Shown one piece after another: positions 1 to 11,005 of a stretch of DNA of 64,000 nucleotides. The stretch comes from Nocardioides sp. BP30. Its GTDB lineage: Bacteria > Actinomycetota > Actinomycetes > Propionibacteriales > Nocardioidaceae. Each line of letters begins with the position of its first letter. The stretch's first letter is position 1. The notes under the pieces were generated by a model. That model ran no database searches. It was not told the origin of the DNA and saw only the letters and a program-made list of their open reading frames with translations. Where the stretch lies: positions 3,038,001 to 3,102,000 of the forward strand of contig NZ_CP123620.1 in the NCBI RefSeq assembly GCF_029873215.1, written 5' to 3'. The translations under genes were made by a program, and so were the position numbers.

Positions 1-55
1 GTTCGAACGGATCAAGTGGGGATCCCCAGCAATCGCAGCGCCAGCGGCTCGCGCC

Positions 56-712
56 TCAAACCGTCGCGGCGACGTACTCCTCGATCTTCGCACGACCCTC
101 CGCGCCGAGCGCCGCCAGGATCTCCGGGACGTCGAACAGGGGTCGCAGCGAGTGGTCGAGGTTGAGCGCCCTGAAGAGCGTGGAGACGGTCAGCCCGTGA
201 CCGGGCCGGTGCACCACCTCGATCTCGTCCCCGGCCCGCACCACCCCCTCCTGGAGCACGCGCAGGTAGGGTCCGGGCCGCGCTTCGAGAGCGAAGCGCT
301 TCACCCAGGCCTTGTTGTCGTGCCCGGTGACGCCCATCCAGTTCTTGAAGTCGTTGCACGGCGTGCGCACGTGACACACCTCGACCTCCGCCGTACCGAT
401 CCGCCAGCGCTCGCCCACCTCCGCGCCGTTGACATCGATGCCCTCGGTGGTGAGGTTCTCGGAGAAGTGACCGTTGCGCAACCTCGCACCGAGCCGCTCA
501 CCCCAGAGGTCGAGGTCCTCGCGGGCGAAGACGTAGACCGCCTGGTCGGGACCGCCGTGGTGCTTGGTGTCCGAGACCACGTCACCGACCAGGCCGTTGC
601 GATGCACCCGGACAGGGCCGTCGACCCCGCGCTTGTCCATCGAGGTGTAGCCCAGTCCGGCCCAGGCCGCGTCCTGCGGCCGGCCGACGTTGACGGAGAG
701 CACCGATGCCAT
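56..712 (-). CDS. MOSC domain protein (YiiM-like)
   Basis: The 218-residue protein has the MOSC (molybdenum cofactor sulfurase C-terminal) fold signature. A His-His-Gly-Gly motif lies near residue 52 and the conserved cysteine is in RTPCNDF near residue 118. Family members bind sulfur at that cysteine, and several take part in handling molybdenum cofactor or reducing N-hydroxylated compounds; the substrate here is unknown. I chose the second in-frame ATG because the GGGAGG ribosome site abuts the first ATG (721) but sits 9 nt from this one. It is the last gene of the minus-strand run led by the 3841-4824 lipoprotein and lepA. A molybdoenzyme is encoded 37 kb away, with no direct link. Confidence 0.85.
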   Translation of the reverse strand: MASVLSVNVGRPQDAAWAGLGYTSMDKRGVDGPVRVHRNGLVGDVVSDTKHHGGPDQAVYVFAREDLDLWGERLGARLRNGHFSENLTTEGIDVNGAEVGERWRIGTAEVEVCHVRTPCNDFKNWMGVTGHDNKAWVKRFALEARPGPYLRVLQEGVVRAGDEIEVVHRPGHGLTVSTLFRALNLDHSLRPLFDVPEILAALGAEGRAKIEEYVAATV

Positions 713-764
713 GGCCGGCATCCTCCCATCCCGATGTTACGGATTCACTCTCTGCGCGATCGGG

Positions 765-1661
765 CTACTGCACAGCCTTCGCCAGCGTGATCCATCGAGT
801 GATCGCCGACCGGTCCGGCACGGGGACGGCCACCTCGTCCTTCAGGTTCACCAGCATCCGCACGATCACCCAGTCCCGAGCGCGATCCTCGTCCAGCCCG
901 GCCGCGTCGACCAGCGCGAAGAACCTGTCCCGGACGCCGTCACGGACGCGGCCCTCGAGCTCCTCCCAGCGGTTCCACAGCATCGGTGCGACCTCGTAGT
1001 GCGGGTCCCCCGAGAGCGGCTTGGGGTCGATCGCCAACCACTTCTCGCCGCGCTCCTCCCGGGGAGCCAGGACGTTCGCGTAGTGCAGGTCGGTGTGGAT
1101 CAGCCGGCCGTCGGTCGCCTCGTCCGCGGCGAAGTCGCGCGCGAGCGCCCGGGCGTGCTCGATCATCCGGCGCGGGATCGGCGCGGCGCGGTCGATCGCG
1201 GCAAGCTCCTCCACCCAGCGCGACGCATGTTCGGAGAGCCGCCGCAGCTGGGCCGGCGCGGGCACGTGCAGCCTGGCGTAGAGCCCGCCGACGATCTCGC
1301 AGGCCTGCAGGTCCCAGTGCTCGCCGAGGTCCTCGGAGCGGAGCCGCTCCAGCAGCAGCGCCCAGCGGTGCGGGTCGGCGCGCAGCAGCAGTACGGCGCC
1401 GCGCCCGTGCCAGTGCTGCAGCGCCAGGGCCTCGTGCTCGGCCTCGGGGTGCGGCCACCCGACCTTCAGCACCGCCCGCCGGCCGGCATCGGTGCGGACC
1501 GGCAGCACCAGCGCGGCATTGCCGTGCGTCGCCTCGCCGTCCGGCTGCAGCGACCACTCCTCGAGCAGCTCGGTCAGCAGCCGTGGGAGCCGGTCGAGCC
1601 AGGCGGCCCAGTCCGGCCCGCGGGCGGCGTACTCCCGCAGTGCGGGCGGGATCATCGACAC
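765..1661 (-). CDS. Streptomycin 6-kinase-like phosphotransferase
   Basis: A 298-residue protein of the aminoglycoside/hydroxyurea kinase family (APH(6)-like). The catalytic Brenner motif HxDxxxxN appears as HTDLHYAN near residue 190, followed by an Asp-Pro metal-binding segment (AIDPKPLSGDP). An N-terminal VLKVGWPHPEAEHE stretch fits the ATP-binding lysine and following helix. Such kinases phosphorylate aminoglycosides or other small molecules with ATP. Resistance cannot be inferred from sequence alone, because many soil actinobacterial homologues have unknown substrates. Start is GTG at 1661, with an ATG two codons later. It lies 34 bp downstream of a small membrane-protein gene in the lepA run. 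Confidence 0.8.
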   Translation of the reverse strand: MSMIPPALREYAARGPDWAAWLDRLPRLLTELLEEWSLQPDGEATHGNAALVLPVRTDAGRRAVLKVGWPHPEAEHEALALQHWHGRGAVLLLRADPHRWALLLERLRSEDLGEHWDLQACEIVGGLYARLHVPAPAQLRRLSEHASRWVEELAAIDRAAPIPRRMIEHARALARDFAADEATDGRLIHTDLHYANVLAPREERGEKWLAIDPKPLSGDPHYEVAPMLWNRWEELEGRVRDGVRDRFFALVDAAGLDEDRARDWVIVRMLVNLKDEVAVPVPDRSAITRWITLAKAVQ

Positions 1662-1695
1662 CGGACTGTCACCGTGACAGTGTGCGGCGCCGCGC

Positions 1696-1941
1696 TCAGA
1701 ACGCGGCGACCAGCGCGATCAGTGCGACGACCGCCGGGACCGCCACCGCCGCCCGGGCACGGCCGGAGCGCAGCTCGCCCAGCGAGCCTGCGGAGACGAC
1801 GCCGCCGCCGACGGTGGCGACAGCGCTGAGGATGCCCCAGCCGATGTGACCGGAGATCAGCAGGACCAGCGTCGCGACGGCGCAGGCGCCGAGGATCGCC
1901 GAGCGCCGGGTGACGGTGGAGATATCAGCACTGCGTGACAT
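1696..1941 (-). CDS. Small membrane protein, 81 residues
   Basis: The predicted protein is almost entirely hydrophobic after a short polar N-terminus, with about three transmembrane segments (residues 15-30, 33-50 and 64-80). It starts 10 bp after the lepA stop, so it is probably translated from the lepA transcript. I do not recognise a family. High alanine, valine and glycine content and location between two well-supported genes make it a likely real gene of unknown function. Confidence 0.6.
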   Translation of the reverse strand: MSRSADISTVTRRSAILGACAVATLVLLISGHIGWGILSAVATVGGGVVSAGSLGELRSGRARAAVAVPAVVALIALVAAF

Positions 1942-1951
1942 GGTGACGACC

Positions 1952-3820
<1,869 letters not shown>

Positions 3821-3840
3821 GGTGTGGCCATTGTCCCCTG

Positions 3841-4824
3841 TCAGTACTGATGGAACCAAAGGGACAGGTACGCCGACTGCCCGGGACAGGTGATGTCACG
3901 GTCGCGACCTTGCTCCACCCACTGCGCCAGCGCCGCTGCGCCACCCTGGAACATCCAGTCGCCCTGGCAGCGGCGCAGCGCCTCGGCGCGGCCCCGGCTG
4001 CCGGCGGGTCGCCACTCGGGGAGCCCGAGCCGCAGGTCGCCGACCACGCGCTGCCACAGCGAGCCGATCGAGTAGACGCCCACGCCGTACCCCTGGTCGG
4101 TGTAGCCGCGCGCCGCACCCTTGACCACGGCGGCGTTGGCGGCGGTGTCCTGCGACCACTCGAAGCCCGTGACCGGCTCGACGTCGAGCCACACGAACGG
4201 GGTCTGGAGTCCGGCGCCGCGCAGCGTCGCGATGTTGAACAGCGCCTCCTGGTACCCGAGGTTGGCCAGCCGCCCGGCCGCCGTCCGCTCGTCGTAGGGA
4301 CCGGTGCTCCCGTAGCGCTGGAGCGCGTCGCCGTAGGGGCCGCTGATCACCGAGTACGCCGAGACCAGCAGGTGCCGCTCCCTCGCCCAGGCCAGCTGCG
4401 AGCCGAGGCAGGGGTTGGCGACGAAGCCCGGGCCGTTGGTCAGCCCCAGGATCACGAACCGGGCCGAGGCCAGGGGCATCGGCGCCCCCTGCGAGCGCTT
4501 CTGCGCGATGCCCATCCCCTTCGGGCACTGCGGCCAGCTCGCGTCACCACCGACCACGGGCCCGCGGGCGGTGAAGGTCGGCAGCGGGGGGATCGAGAGC
4601 GACGGGACGGAGATCGACGGCGCCGCCGAGGTGGCCAGGACCGCGGGCGGCACCGGGCTCAAGGACGGAGCGGGGCTCGGCACGACGGCCGCCGATGCCG
4701 GCGGCGCGGCCGCCGTCGTGACGGCGGGGTCGGCCGCGGGCGCCGCCGTACCCCCGCACGCGGACAGCGCGAGGGCGAGCCCGACCGCGACGAGGGCCAT
4801 CAGCATCCCGAGCCGTCCACGCAC
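3841..4824 (-). CDS. Secreted lipoprotein, glycoside-hydrolase-like
   Basis: A 327-residue protein with a lipoprotein signal (hydrophobic residues 5-21, lipobox LSAC, Cys about 23) and a long Ala/Pro/Ser-rich linker to about residue 90. The folded domain starts at [10 protein letters not shown]. It has the pattern of the DUF1906 / GH25-like TIM-barrel group: [14 protein letters not shown], a WLDVEPV strand with an acidic pair, and [10 protein letters not shown]. Homologues are surface proteins thought to act on cell-wall glycans, so a hydrolytic role is inference. Start is GTG, 25 bp from the divergent kinase gene start at 4850. Four cysteines in the domain may form disulfides. Confidence 0.65.
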   Translation of the reverse strand: MRGRLGMLMALVAVGLALALSACGGTAAPAADPAVTTAAAPPASAAVVPSPAPSLSPVPPAVLATSAAPSISVPSLSIPPLPTFTARGPVVGGDASWPQCPKGMGIAQKRSQGAPMPLASARFVILGLTNGPGFVANPCLGSQLAWARERHLLVSAYSVISGPYGDALQRYGSTGPYDERTAAGRLANLGYQEALFNIATLRGAGLQTPFVWLDVEPVTGFEWSQDTAANAAVVKGAARGYTDQGYGVGVYSIGSLWQRVVGDLRLGLPEWRPAGSRGRAEALRRCQGDWMFQGGAAALAQWVEQGRDRDITCPGQSAYLSLWFHQY

Positions 4825-4849
4825 CCGGCGATCCTGTCAGGATGTGCGG

Positions 4850-5782
4850 GTGAGCGCGATCCCTGTCGACTTCCCCGTCGGCCGTACCGCCCGTCGCCTC
4901 GGCTGGGTGCACCTGCCACCGGCGATCCGCTCCGCTGTGGAGCGACGGCTCGGCTCACCCGTCGTCGAGGCGGTCTCCTGCGACGCGGGCTTCACCCCCG
5001 GGCTGGCCTCGGTGGTGACCTGCGCGGACGGCTCGCGGCACTTCCTCAAGGCGGCCTCCACCAAGGCGCAGAAGGTGGCCGCCGACGCCTATCGGATCGA
5101 GGCCCGCCGGTTGCGGACGCTGCCGCCGACGGTGCCGGCGCCGCGGCTGCGCTGGGTGCACGAGGCCGATGACTGGGTCGTGCTCGGCATCGAGTACGTC
5201 GAGGGCAGGGCCCCGCTGCGGCCCTGGACGCCCGATGACCTGGCTGCGTGCTCCCGGATGCTGGTCGACGCCGCCGGCGCGCTCACCCCGGCGCCGGGCC
5301 TCGGCGTACCGACCTATGCCGAGGAACTCGGCTCCTGGGCCGAGCTGTGGACGACCCGGTTGGCCGGCCTGCCCCACGCCCACGAGTGCGCGGCGCTGGC
5401 GGCGCGGATCGGCGAGGTGAGCGCCGGCGAGACGCTGGTGCACTGCGACGTGCGCGACGACAACCTGCTGCTCGGCGACGGGGGCGAGGTGTGGCTGTGC
5501 GACTGGAACTGGCCGGTGCGAGGCGCAGCGTGGCTCGACTCGCTGATCCTGCTCATCGGACCGCGCGGCGACGGGCTCGACGTGAAAGGTCACCTCGCCG
5601 AGCACCCGCTGCTCTCGACAGTGGCCTCCGAGGACGTGGACGTGGCGCTCGCGCATCTGCTCGGCTACTTCACCGCCTCGGCGGACCTCCCCCGGGTGAG
5701 CAACTCGCCGTACCTGCGGACGATCGCCGGTTGGCAGCGAGACGTGCTCTTCCGCTGGCTCGCCGAGCGGCGGGGCTGGTGA
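4850..5782 (+). CDS. Aminoglycoside phosphotransferase-family kinase
   Basis: A 310-residue kinase-fold protein. The catalytic loop is HCDVRDDNLLL (HxDxxxxN) near residue 200 and the metal-binding Asp is in LCDWNW about 18 residues later, as in the APH/choline-kinase superfamily. The substrate is unknown. The open frame runs much further 5', but that part overlaps the divergent lipoprotein gene. The GTG at 4850 gives a normal N-terminus (SAIPVDFPVGRTARRLGW) and leaves a 25-bp divergent spacer. It is unrelated in close detail to the two other APH-family genes in this window (765-1661 and 57656-58543). Confidence 0.78.
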   Translation: MSAIPVDFPVGRTARRLGWVHLPPAIRSAVERRLGSPVVEAVSCDAGFTPGLASVVTCADGSRHFLKAASTKAQKVAADAYRIEARRLRTLPPTVPAPRLRWVHEADDWVVLGIEYVEGRAPLRPWTPDDLAACSRMLVDAAGALTPAPGLGVPTYAEELGSWAELWTTRLAGLPHAHECAALAARIGEVSAGETLVHCDVRDDNLLLGDGGEVWLCDWNWPVRGAAWLDSLILLIGPRGDGLDVKGHLAEHPLLSTVASEDVDVALAHLLGYFTASADLPRVSNSPYLRTIAGWQRDVLFRWLAERRGW

Positions 5783-5784
5783 AT

Positions 5785-5814
5785 TTGAGGCGTCAGCAGC
5801 GCCGCTGGTAACCT
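5785..5814 (+). promoter_or_regulatory. Candidate rpsT promoter
   Basis: TTGAGG (5785-5790) and TAACCT (5809-5814) are separated by 18 bp, matching a housekeeping sigma promoter. Transcription would begin near 5821, leaving a leader of about 100 nt before rpsT. A CCCCTC...GAGGGG pairing is possible in that leader. Assignment is by eye. Confidence 0.5.
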
Positions 5815-5922
5815 CGGTGGTCGCGTGTTCGCAGTTGGGCCTCTCCCCTCTGATTTCCCCGAGGGGCCGGGCGGATCGCACCGAAGACCTGACTGACCGA
5901 ACCCAAGGACTGAAAGAAGCAC

Positions 5923-6183
5923 ATGGCGAACATCAAGTCGCAGATCAAGCGCAACAAGCAGGCCCTGAAGGCCCAGGCCCGCAACAAGGCCGTCAAGAGC
6001 GAGCTGAAGACCGCTATCCGCAAGTTCCGCGAGGCCGCTCGGGCCGGGGACAAGGAGACCGCGGCCAAGCTCGGCCAGGACGCGAACCGTCTCCTGGACA
6101 AGGCCGCCTCGAAGGGCGTCATCCACAAGAACCAGGCCGCCAACCGCAAGTCGGCCGTCTCCAAGCAGGCCGCCTCGCTCTGA
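5923..6183 (+). CDS. rpsT: 30S ribosomal protein S20
   Basis: The 86-residue, lysine- and arginine-rich protein has the S20 signature from the N-terminus ([14 protein letters not shown]) through the [20 protein letters not shown]-terminal helix. S20 is a primary 16S rRNA-binding protein of the small subunit. Codon use is strongly biased, as expected for a highly expressed gene. It is transcribed alone: a promoter candidate lies upstream and a strong hairpin follows the stop. It faces holA on the opposite strand, a common neighbourhood for rpsT in actinobacteria. Confidence 0.98.
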   Translation: MANIKSQIKRNKQALKAQARNKAVKSELKTAIRKFREAARAGDKETAAKLGQDANRLLDKAASKGVIHKNQAANRKSAVSKQAASL

Positions 6184-6203
6184 GGTCGCACCACAAGCAC
6201 CGC

Positions 6204-6239
6204 CCAGCAGGCCCCGCGCACCAGCGCGGGGCCTGCTGG
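6204..6239. terminator. Bidirectional hairpin between rpsT and holA
   Basis: A perfect 15-bp inverted repeat (arms 6204-6218 and 6225-6239, 6-nt loop) lies between two convergent genes. It is followed on the plus strand by a short CTTT tract. Its position and strength suit a factor-independent terminator used from both sides. Confidence 0.8.
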
Positions 6240-6269
6240 CTTTCCGGGCGACGAGCGTCGGTGACGCCG

Positions 6270-7235
6270 TCAGCGGCGCAGGCCGGTGATGGTCAGGACG
6301 AGCCGCTCCAGGGTGTACTCCGGGTCGCTGGCGGCACCCTTGAGGTCGGCGTCCGCGCGTGCGACGGCCCGGATCGCAGCGGCGAGCGAGGCGTCGTCCC
6401 ACCCGCGAGCGACGGCCGGCAGCTTCTTCAGCTGGTAGGGATTGATGTCCTTGCGATTCCCGCCGACGTAGTTGGCCAGCGTGCGCAGCTGTCCGGCGAC
6501 GCTGCTGAGCAGGTAGACAGGGCTGGTGCCGGACTCGATGGCCCAGCGGACGCCCTCCATCGCCTGCAGCCGCTGACCCGCGAGCAGTGCGTCGGCTATC
6601 TCGAAGTTCTTCACCTCCGCGCGGCCGCCGAAGTATTGAGCGACCTCCGCCGTCCCGATCCGGGCACCCGGGAAGTCGCTGACCAGCTGTTGGACCGCCG
6701 AGGCCAGCATCCGCAGGTCCTCACCGACCGCCTGCACCAGCGCGGCGGCGGCCTCGGTGTCGACGCGCGCACCTCGCGCCCGACCCTCACCGACCACGAA
6801 CGCGGGCAGGTCCCACGACTTGACCGCCTCGGACTTCACCTCGGTCACCGTGGCCAGCTTGCGCAGCTTGGCGAGGGTGCCGCTCCCCCGCGGGCCGCCG
6901 CCGTGCACCAGCACCAGGGCGACCTCCTCGGCGGGCCGGGAGGCGTAGTCGACCAACCCGGCGACGGACTCGTCCGGGAGTTGCTCGAAGGCCCGCACCA
7001 CCACGCACCGCACGCTGGAGAACAGGCTCGGGGCGCTGAGCTCGCCGAGGGTCGCCAGCGTCAGGTCGGCGGCGACCGCCTCGGAGAACTCGGCCTGGTC
7101 GTCGTGCGCGCGCACAGCGGCGCGCACCGCCTGGACGGTGCGCTCGCTGAGGAACTCCTCCTTGCCCGTCACCAGGGTGACCCGGCCGAGCACGTCGGCG
7201 GCCCGGGGCGAGGCGGGTGCGGAAGGAGGTGCCAT
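6270..7235 (-). CDS. holA: DNA polymerase III delta subunit
   Basis: A 321-residue protein matching HolA. It has an N-terminal AAA+-like domain (GRVTLVTGKEEFLSERTVQAVR), a central helical region with FELADALL-type sequence (KNFEIADALLAGQ), and a C-terminal collar domain ending in LERLVLTITG. Delta opens the beta clamp in the clamp-loader complex. The ATG at 7235 has a GGAGG-type ribosome site further upstream and fits the family better than the start seven codons earlier. comEC and comEA lie on the same strand just beyond the 7399-8709 gene, the usual comEA-comEC-holA neighbourhood with one gene inserted. Confidence 0.93.
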   Translation of the reverse strand: MAPPSAPASPRAADVLGRVTLVTGKEEFLSERTVQAVRAAVRAHDDQAEFSEAVAADLTLATLGELSAPSLFSSVRCVVVRAFEQLPDESVAGLVDYASRPAEEVALVLVHGGGPRGSGTLAKLRKLATVTEVKSEAVKSWDLPAFVVGEGRARGARVDTEAAAALVQAVGEDLRMLASAVQQLVSDFPGARIGTAEVAQYFGGRAEVKNFEIADALLAGQRLQAMEGVRWAIESGTSPVYLLSSVAGQLRTLANYVGGNRKDINPYQLKKLPAVARGWDDASLAAAIRAVARADADLKGAASDPEYTLERLVLTITGLRR

Positions 7236-7398
7236 GGTGCGGCCAGCCTGCCACACGGCACCGACCGATCAGGCGCCTGGGCACGGTCCGTGCGGACCCA
7301 TCCCCGCCGTTCACGTCACCTCGATCGACCCGAATCGTTAAGGTCTAGGCCGGATACAGGCCCCTGACGGTGTCCCCCCACCATCTACGGAGAACTCC

Positions 7399-8709
7399 AT
7401 GCACGTGACATATCGCTGCCTTGCCGCCGCCACGGCGGCTCTGCTCGCGGGACCGATGCTCGCCGCCGGCGCCGCCGACGCCCGTTCCGCCGGCACCTCC
7501 CCGACCGCTGCGCCCAGCGCGGTGACTGTCGCTCACCGCGCGGTCGACGCGCCCGGACAGGATCCGGACACGCTCAACGGCCACGGTCTCTACAAGGTCA
7601 GTCTGAGCAACACCGCCGATGGACACATCCTGGTGAAGTGGAAGTGGAAGAAGTCGCGCAGCAAGCGCCTCAAGAAGTGGAAGATCGTCACCTCCACCTC
7701 ACGCACCACCCAGACCGACGTGACGACCTACACCGCCAAGCGCAAGAAGCGCTCGATCGTCGTGTCGCCCGCGCCGTCGGTGACCCCGGCCTCGGGTGAC
7801 TACACCTTCGTCAAGGTCTACACCGTGCCCAAGCACGGCAAGAAGCACGGCAGCGCGACGCACTGGATCCAGGCGCCCGTGACGGCGCACCCGACCGGCA
7901 GCGCCCGGGTGACGATCGGGACGTTCAACGTCCGCGACGCGGACCTCGACAAGTCCGGTCCGCACACCTGGGCCAACCGCAAGCAGAACGTGATCAACAC
8001 GATCAAGAGCTCCGGCGCGGGGATCGTCAACCTGCAGGAGGCCAGCGGGATGAAGAAGGATGCGCAGGGTTACTCCTACCTGTCCCAGCTCCAGGACATC
8101 GCGCAGGGCACCGGGATGACGCCGGCCAACCCCAACTATCGCTCCTTCTTCGCGGGCAGCGGCAGCCAGGGCACCCGGATCCTCTACAACAGCAACCTCT
8201 ACACGGTCTCCAGCGAGGGCCACGCCCAGCTCACGGGCAGTCGCTTCATCGAGTGGGCGAAGTTCACCGAGCGCAGCAGCGGTCGGACGTTCTGGGACGT
8301 GTCGATGCACCTGTTCAGCAACACCTCCGCAGCGGGAGAGAACACCCGGGTGCAGGAGGCGAGGCAGATCATCGCCCGTGTCGGGGCGCTCCACGCCAGC
8401 GACGGCTCGCCGGTCTACCTCGCGGGCGACAGCAACTCGACCATCTACAGCAAGCCCAAGGGCCTGGTGCACCGCACGTTCATCGGAGCCGGCTTCTACG
8501 ACGCCTTCGCGACGACATCGATCACCAACCAGGCCTACCCGACCACGAACGACTTCGACTTCCCGGTCAAGCCCAGCCCGCACCGTCGCGACGTGATCCT
8601 CAGCTACGGCGCCCCGAAGGGCTCCTTCTGGTACCGCAACCTCTTCTACAACAGCGCAGCCCACGTCGCCTCGGACCACTTCATGCAGGTCGCCCAGCTG
8701 CCGCTGTGA
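7399..8709 (+). CDS. Secreted endonuclease/exonuclease/phosphatase-family protein
   Basis: A 436-residue exported protein with a Sec signal peptide (cleavage near residue 28, GAADA). A lysine-rich fibronectin-like or linker region covers residues 50-165, and an EEP (DNase I-like) domain starts near TIGTFNVRDAD. Catalytic motifs are visible in order: the Asn in FNVRD, Glu in NLQEAS, Asp-Asn in AGDSNS, and the terminal SDHF. It could be a nuclease or a phosphodiesterase; sequence does not separate these. A GGAGA ribosome site lies 5 nt before the ATG. Its stop is 4 bp from the comEC stop on the opposite strand, so it sits between comEC and holA like an insertion into that cluster. Confidence 0.85.
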   Translation: MHVTYRCLAAATAALLAGPMLAAGAADARSAGTSPTAAPSAVTVAHRAVDAPGQDPDTLNGHGLYKVSLSNTADGHILVKWKWKKSRSKRLKKWKIVTSTSRTTQTDVTTYTAKRKKRSIVVSPAPSVTPASGDYTFVKVYTVPKHGKKHGSATHWIQAPVTAHPTGSARVTIGTFNVRDADLDKSGPHTWANRKQNVINTIKSSGAGIVNLQEASGMKKDAQGYSYLSQLQDIAQGTGMTPANPNYRSFFAGSGSQGTRILYNSNLYTVSSEGHAQLTGSRFIEWAKFTERSSGRTFWDVSMHLFSNTSAAGENTRVQEARQIIARVGALHASDGSPVYLAGDSNSTIYSKPKGLVHRTFIGAGFYDAFATTSITNQAYPTTNDFDFPVKPSPHRRDVILSYGAPKGSFWYRNLFYNSAAHVASDHFMQVAQLPL

Positions 8710-8713
8710 CAGC

Positions 8714-11005
8714 TCAGCGGGTCGCATAGCCCAACCCGTTCGCACCGACCGTGACGGCCACCGTGCCGTCGCGGTCGGTGCGCAGCACCGGGATACCGGC
8801 AGCAGTCAGCGGACCGAGCGTGGAGGCCGCCGGATGGCCGTAGTCGTTGTCGGCCCCGACCGACGCGATCGCCAGCCTCGGCCGAAGCCCGAGCAGCCAG
8901 CCCTCGTCCTGGTAGCGCGAGCCATGGTGCGGAATCTTCAGCACGTCGACAGCCAGGCCGGGAACCGTCCGGGCGATCTCCTCCTGGCCGTCGGGTTCGA
9001 CGTCGCCGGTGAGCAGGATCCGGATGCCGTGGGTCAGCGCCAGCAGCACCACACTCGCCCCGTTGGCCGTAGACCCGTCGCCGGGCCCCTCGGTCGGCGA
9101 ATCGGGCAGCGGCCACAGCACCTGGAGCGTCACCTCACCGATCCGCACACTGGCGCCGTACGGCGCGGGCACCGGCGCCACCCCGGCTGACCGCGCCGTG
9201 TGCTGCAGCAGCGCCACGCCGTCGGGCGGGTCCTGCAACCGGGTCGTCCACACCCTGTCCACCTGCCGACCGTCGAAGACGGCGCCGACCCCGTCCACAT
9301 GGTCGGCATGGAAGTGGGTGAGCACGAACAGCGCCACCCGGCGCACCTGGAGTCGGTCGAGGCAGGCATCCATCGGGCCCGGGTCGGGTCCGGCGTCGAC
9401 CACGACGGCCGTGTGCGGGCCGACCCGGAGGACGGTGCCGTCGCCCTGACCCACGTCGCACACGACGTATACCCAGTCGGCCGGGGGCCAGCCAGGGGTC
9501 GGCCAGCGCACCACCGACGCCACCACCACGCTCAGACAGCACGCCGCACCCACCCCACGATGTCGCAGCAACCGGGGCGCGCACAGACCCGCCGCCACGG
9601 TGAGCACCGTGAGCACCGTCAGCGCGATGACACCGGTGCCCCAGTCGAGCGCCGCGGTGGGCAACGCGGCGGCGTGCCGGGCCACCGCGACGATCCAGGC
9701 CACGCACCACGAGGCGAGCCAACCGAAGCAGCGCCCGAGCCCGGGCCAGACCAGCCCGACCAGCCCACCGAGCAGGCCGAGCACCGTCGCCGGGCCGACC
9801 GCCGGCTCGGCGAGGAGGTTGGCCGGCACCGCGACGACACTGACCTGACCGGAGATGACGGCGATCAGCGGTGTGCACGCCAGCTGTGCCGCGGCGGGTA
9901 CGGCGATGGCCTCGGCCAACCACCGCGGGAGCCACCGACCCAGCGCGTCGCGCCATGCCGGCGCGAGCAGCAGGATCCCGGCCGTCGCCAGCACCGAGAG
10001 CGCGAAGCCGGGCGAGACCGCCAGCACGGGATCGAGCAGCATCAGACCGACCACGGCGGCACCGAGACCGCGCAGCGCTCGGGAACGGCCGTTGTGTCCC
10101 ATGGCCAGCAGCCCGACGGCGCCCATCGCCGCGGCGCGCAGCACGCTCGGCTCCGATCGCGCGAGCAGCACGAAGCCGCCGATCCCGGATGCCGCCACGA
10201 CGGTGAGCCAACGCCCTCTGACCCCGGCCCACCGCGCGACCAGCAGCAGGAAGCCGACGACCAGGGTCAGGTTGGTCCCGGAGACGGCGAGCAGGTGGGT
10301 CAGCCCGGTCGCCCGGAAGGAGTCCGCCAACGCGTCGTCGACGTCGCTCTCGTCCCCGTCCACGAGGGCGGGCACGATCGCCCGCTCCGCTGCGGGCCTT
10401 CCGGCGACCGAGGCTCGGATCTGTGCTCTGAGGCGCGAGGACGCGCTCCACCACGCGCTGGGTGGAGCGACCACCTGCGGCTCGGTCTGGGCCAGCAGCA
10501 GCGCCGCCACATCGGAATCGTCCGCCGCGACGAGCCGCCCGGAGGTGGTGATCGACGTACCGAGGCGAACACCCGCCCACGCATCGTCACCGAGCAGGAT
10601 GACCGGCGCCCTGACCGCGTAGGCCTGGCCGCGGCCCGTGACCCGCCGGATCTGGACACGGAGGAGCTGCTGGGTGCCATGCGCCTCCACCACGGTGCGC
10701 GCATCGCTGGTGACCACGCCGACCACGTCGGCCACCGCACCCCGCCGGGCCAGCTGCGCGACGGGATCGTGCCGCATCTGAGCCGTCCGCAGGCCGGCCA
10801 CCGCCACGACGGTCAGGAGCACCGCCAGCGCCGCGACGACAGTGGCCCGCAGTCGCGGGCGGCACGCTGCCGTGATCGTGGCACCGACGGCGACCGGCAG
10901 TATCAGCACCCAGGGCGGGATCGGAAGGTGGGCCTCGACCGCCAGGCCGCCGACCCAGGCACAGGCACCGAGCAACGGCAGCCGGAGGTCGCGCACGCCC
11001 GTCAC
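8714..11005 (-). CDS. comEC: ComEC/Rec2 DNA-uptake channel
   Basis: A 763-residue membrane protein. The N-terminal membrane and DUF4131 region covers about residues 1-190, the polytopic Competence domain follows (TGLTHLLAVSGTNLTLVVGF marks its start), and a metallo-beta-lactamase domain with HFHADHVDG is C-terminal. The family forms the inner-membrane channel for single-stranded DNA in natural transformation. The open frame extends 294 codons further, but that stretch overlaps comEA in another frame. The GTG at 11005 overlaps the comEA stop as GTGTGA, a typical coupled start. Actinobacterial competence is largely untested, so uptake is inferred from family. Confidence 0.92.
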   Translation of the reverse strand: MTGVRDLRLPLLGACAWVGGLAVEAHLPIPPWVLILPVAVGATITAACRPRLRATVVAALAVLLTVVAVAGLRTAQMRHDPVAQLARRGAVADVVGVVTSDARTVVEAHGTQQLLRVQIRRVTGRGQAYAVRAPVILLGDDAWAGVRLGTSITTSGRLVAADDSDVAALLLAQTEPQVVAPPSAWWSASSRLRAQIRASVAGRPAAERAIVPALVDGDESDVDDALADSFRATGLTHLLAVSGTNLTLVVGFLLLVARWAGVRGRWLTVVAASGIGGFVLLARSEPSVLRAAAMGAVGLLAMGHNGRSRALRGLGAAVVGLMLLDPVLAVSPGFALSVLATAGILLLAPAWRDALGRWLPRWLAEAIAVPAAAQLACTPLIAVISGQVSVVAVPANLLAEPAVGPATVLGLLGGLVGLVWPGLGRCFGWLASWCVAWIVAVARHAAALPTAALDWGTGVIALTVLTVLTVAAGLCAPRLLRHRGVGAACCLSVVVASVVRWPTPGWPPADWVYVVCDVGQGDGTVLRVGPHTAVVVDAGPDPGPMDACLDRLQVRRVALFVLTHFHADHVDGVGAVFDGRQVDRVWTTRLQDPPDGVALLQHTARSAGVAPVPAPYGASVRIGEVTLQVLWPLPDSPTEGPGDGSTANGASVVLLALTHGIRILLTGDVEPDGQEEIARTVPGLAVDVLKIPHHGSRYQDEGWLLGLRPRLAIASVGADNDYGHPAASTLGPLTAAGIPVLRTDRDGTVAVTVGANGLGYATR

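Noticed and set aside
765..1661. Aminoglycoside resistance as the function of the APH-like genes
   Set aside because: The family motif is clear, but many soil actinobacterial homologues have other or unknown substrates; no resistance claim is made for any of the three.
4415..4849. A long N-terminal extension of the kinase gene at 4850
   Set aside because: It runs antisense through the signal peptide and linker of the divergent lipoprotein gene and shows no kinase sequence.
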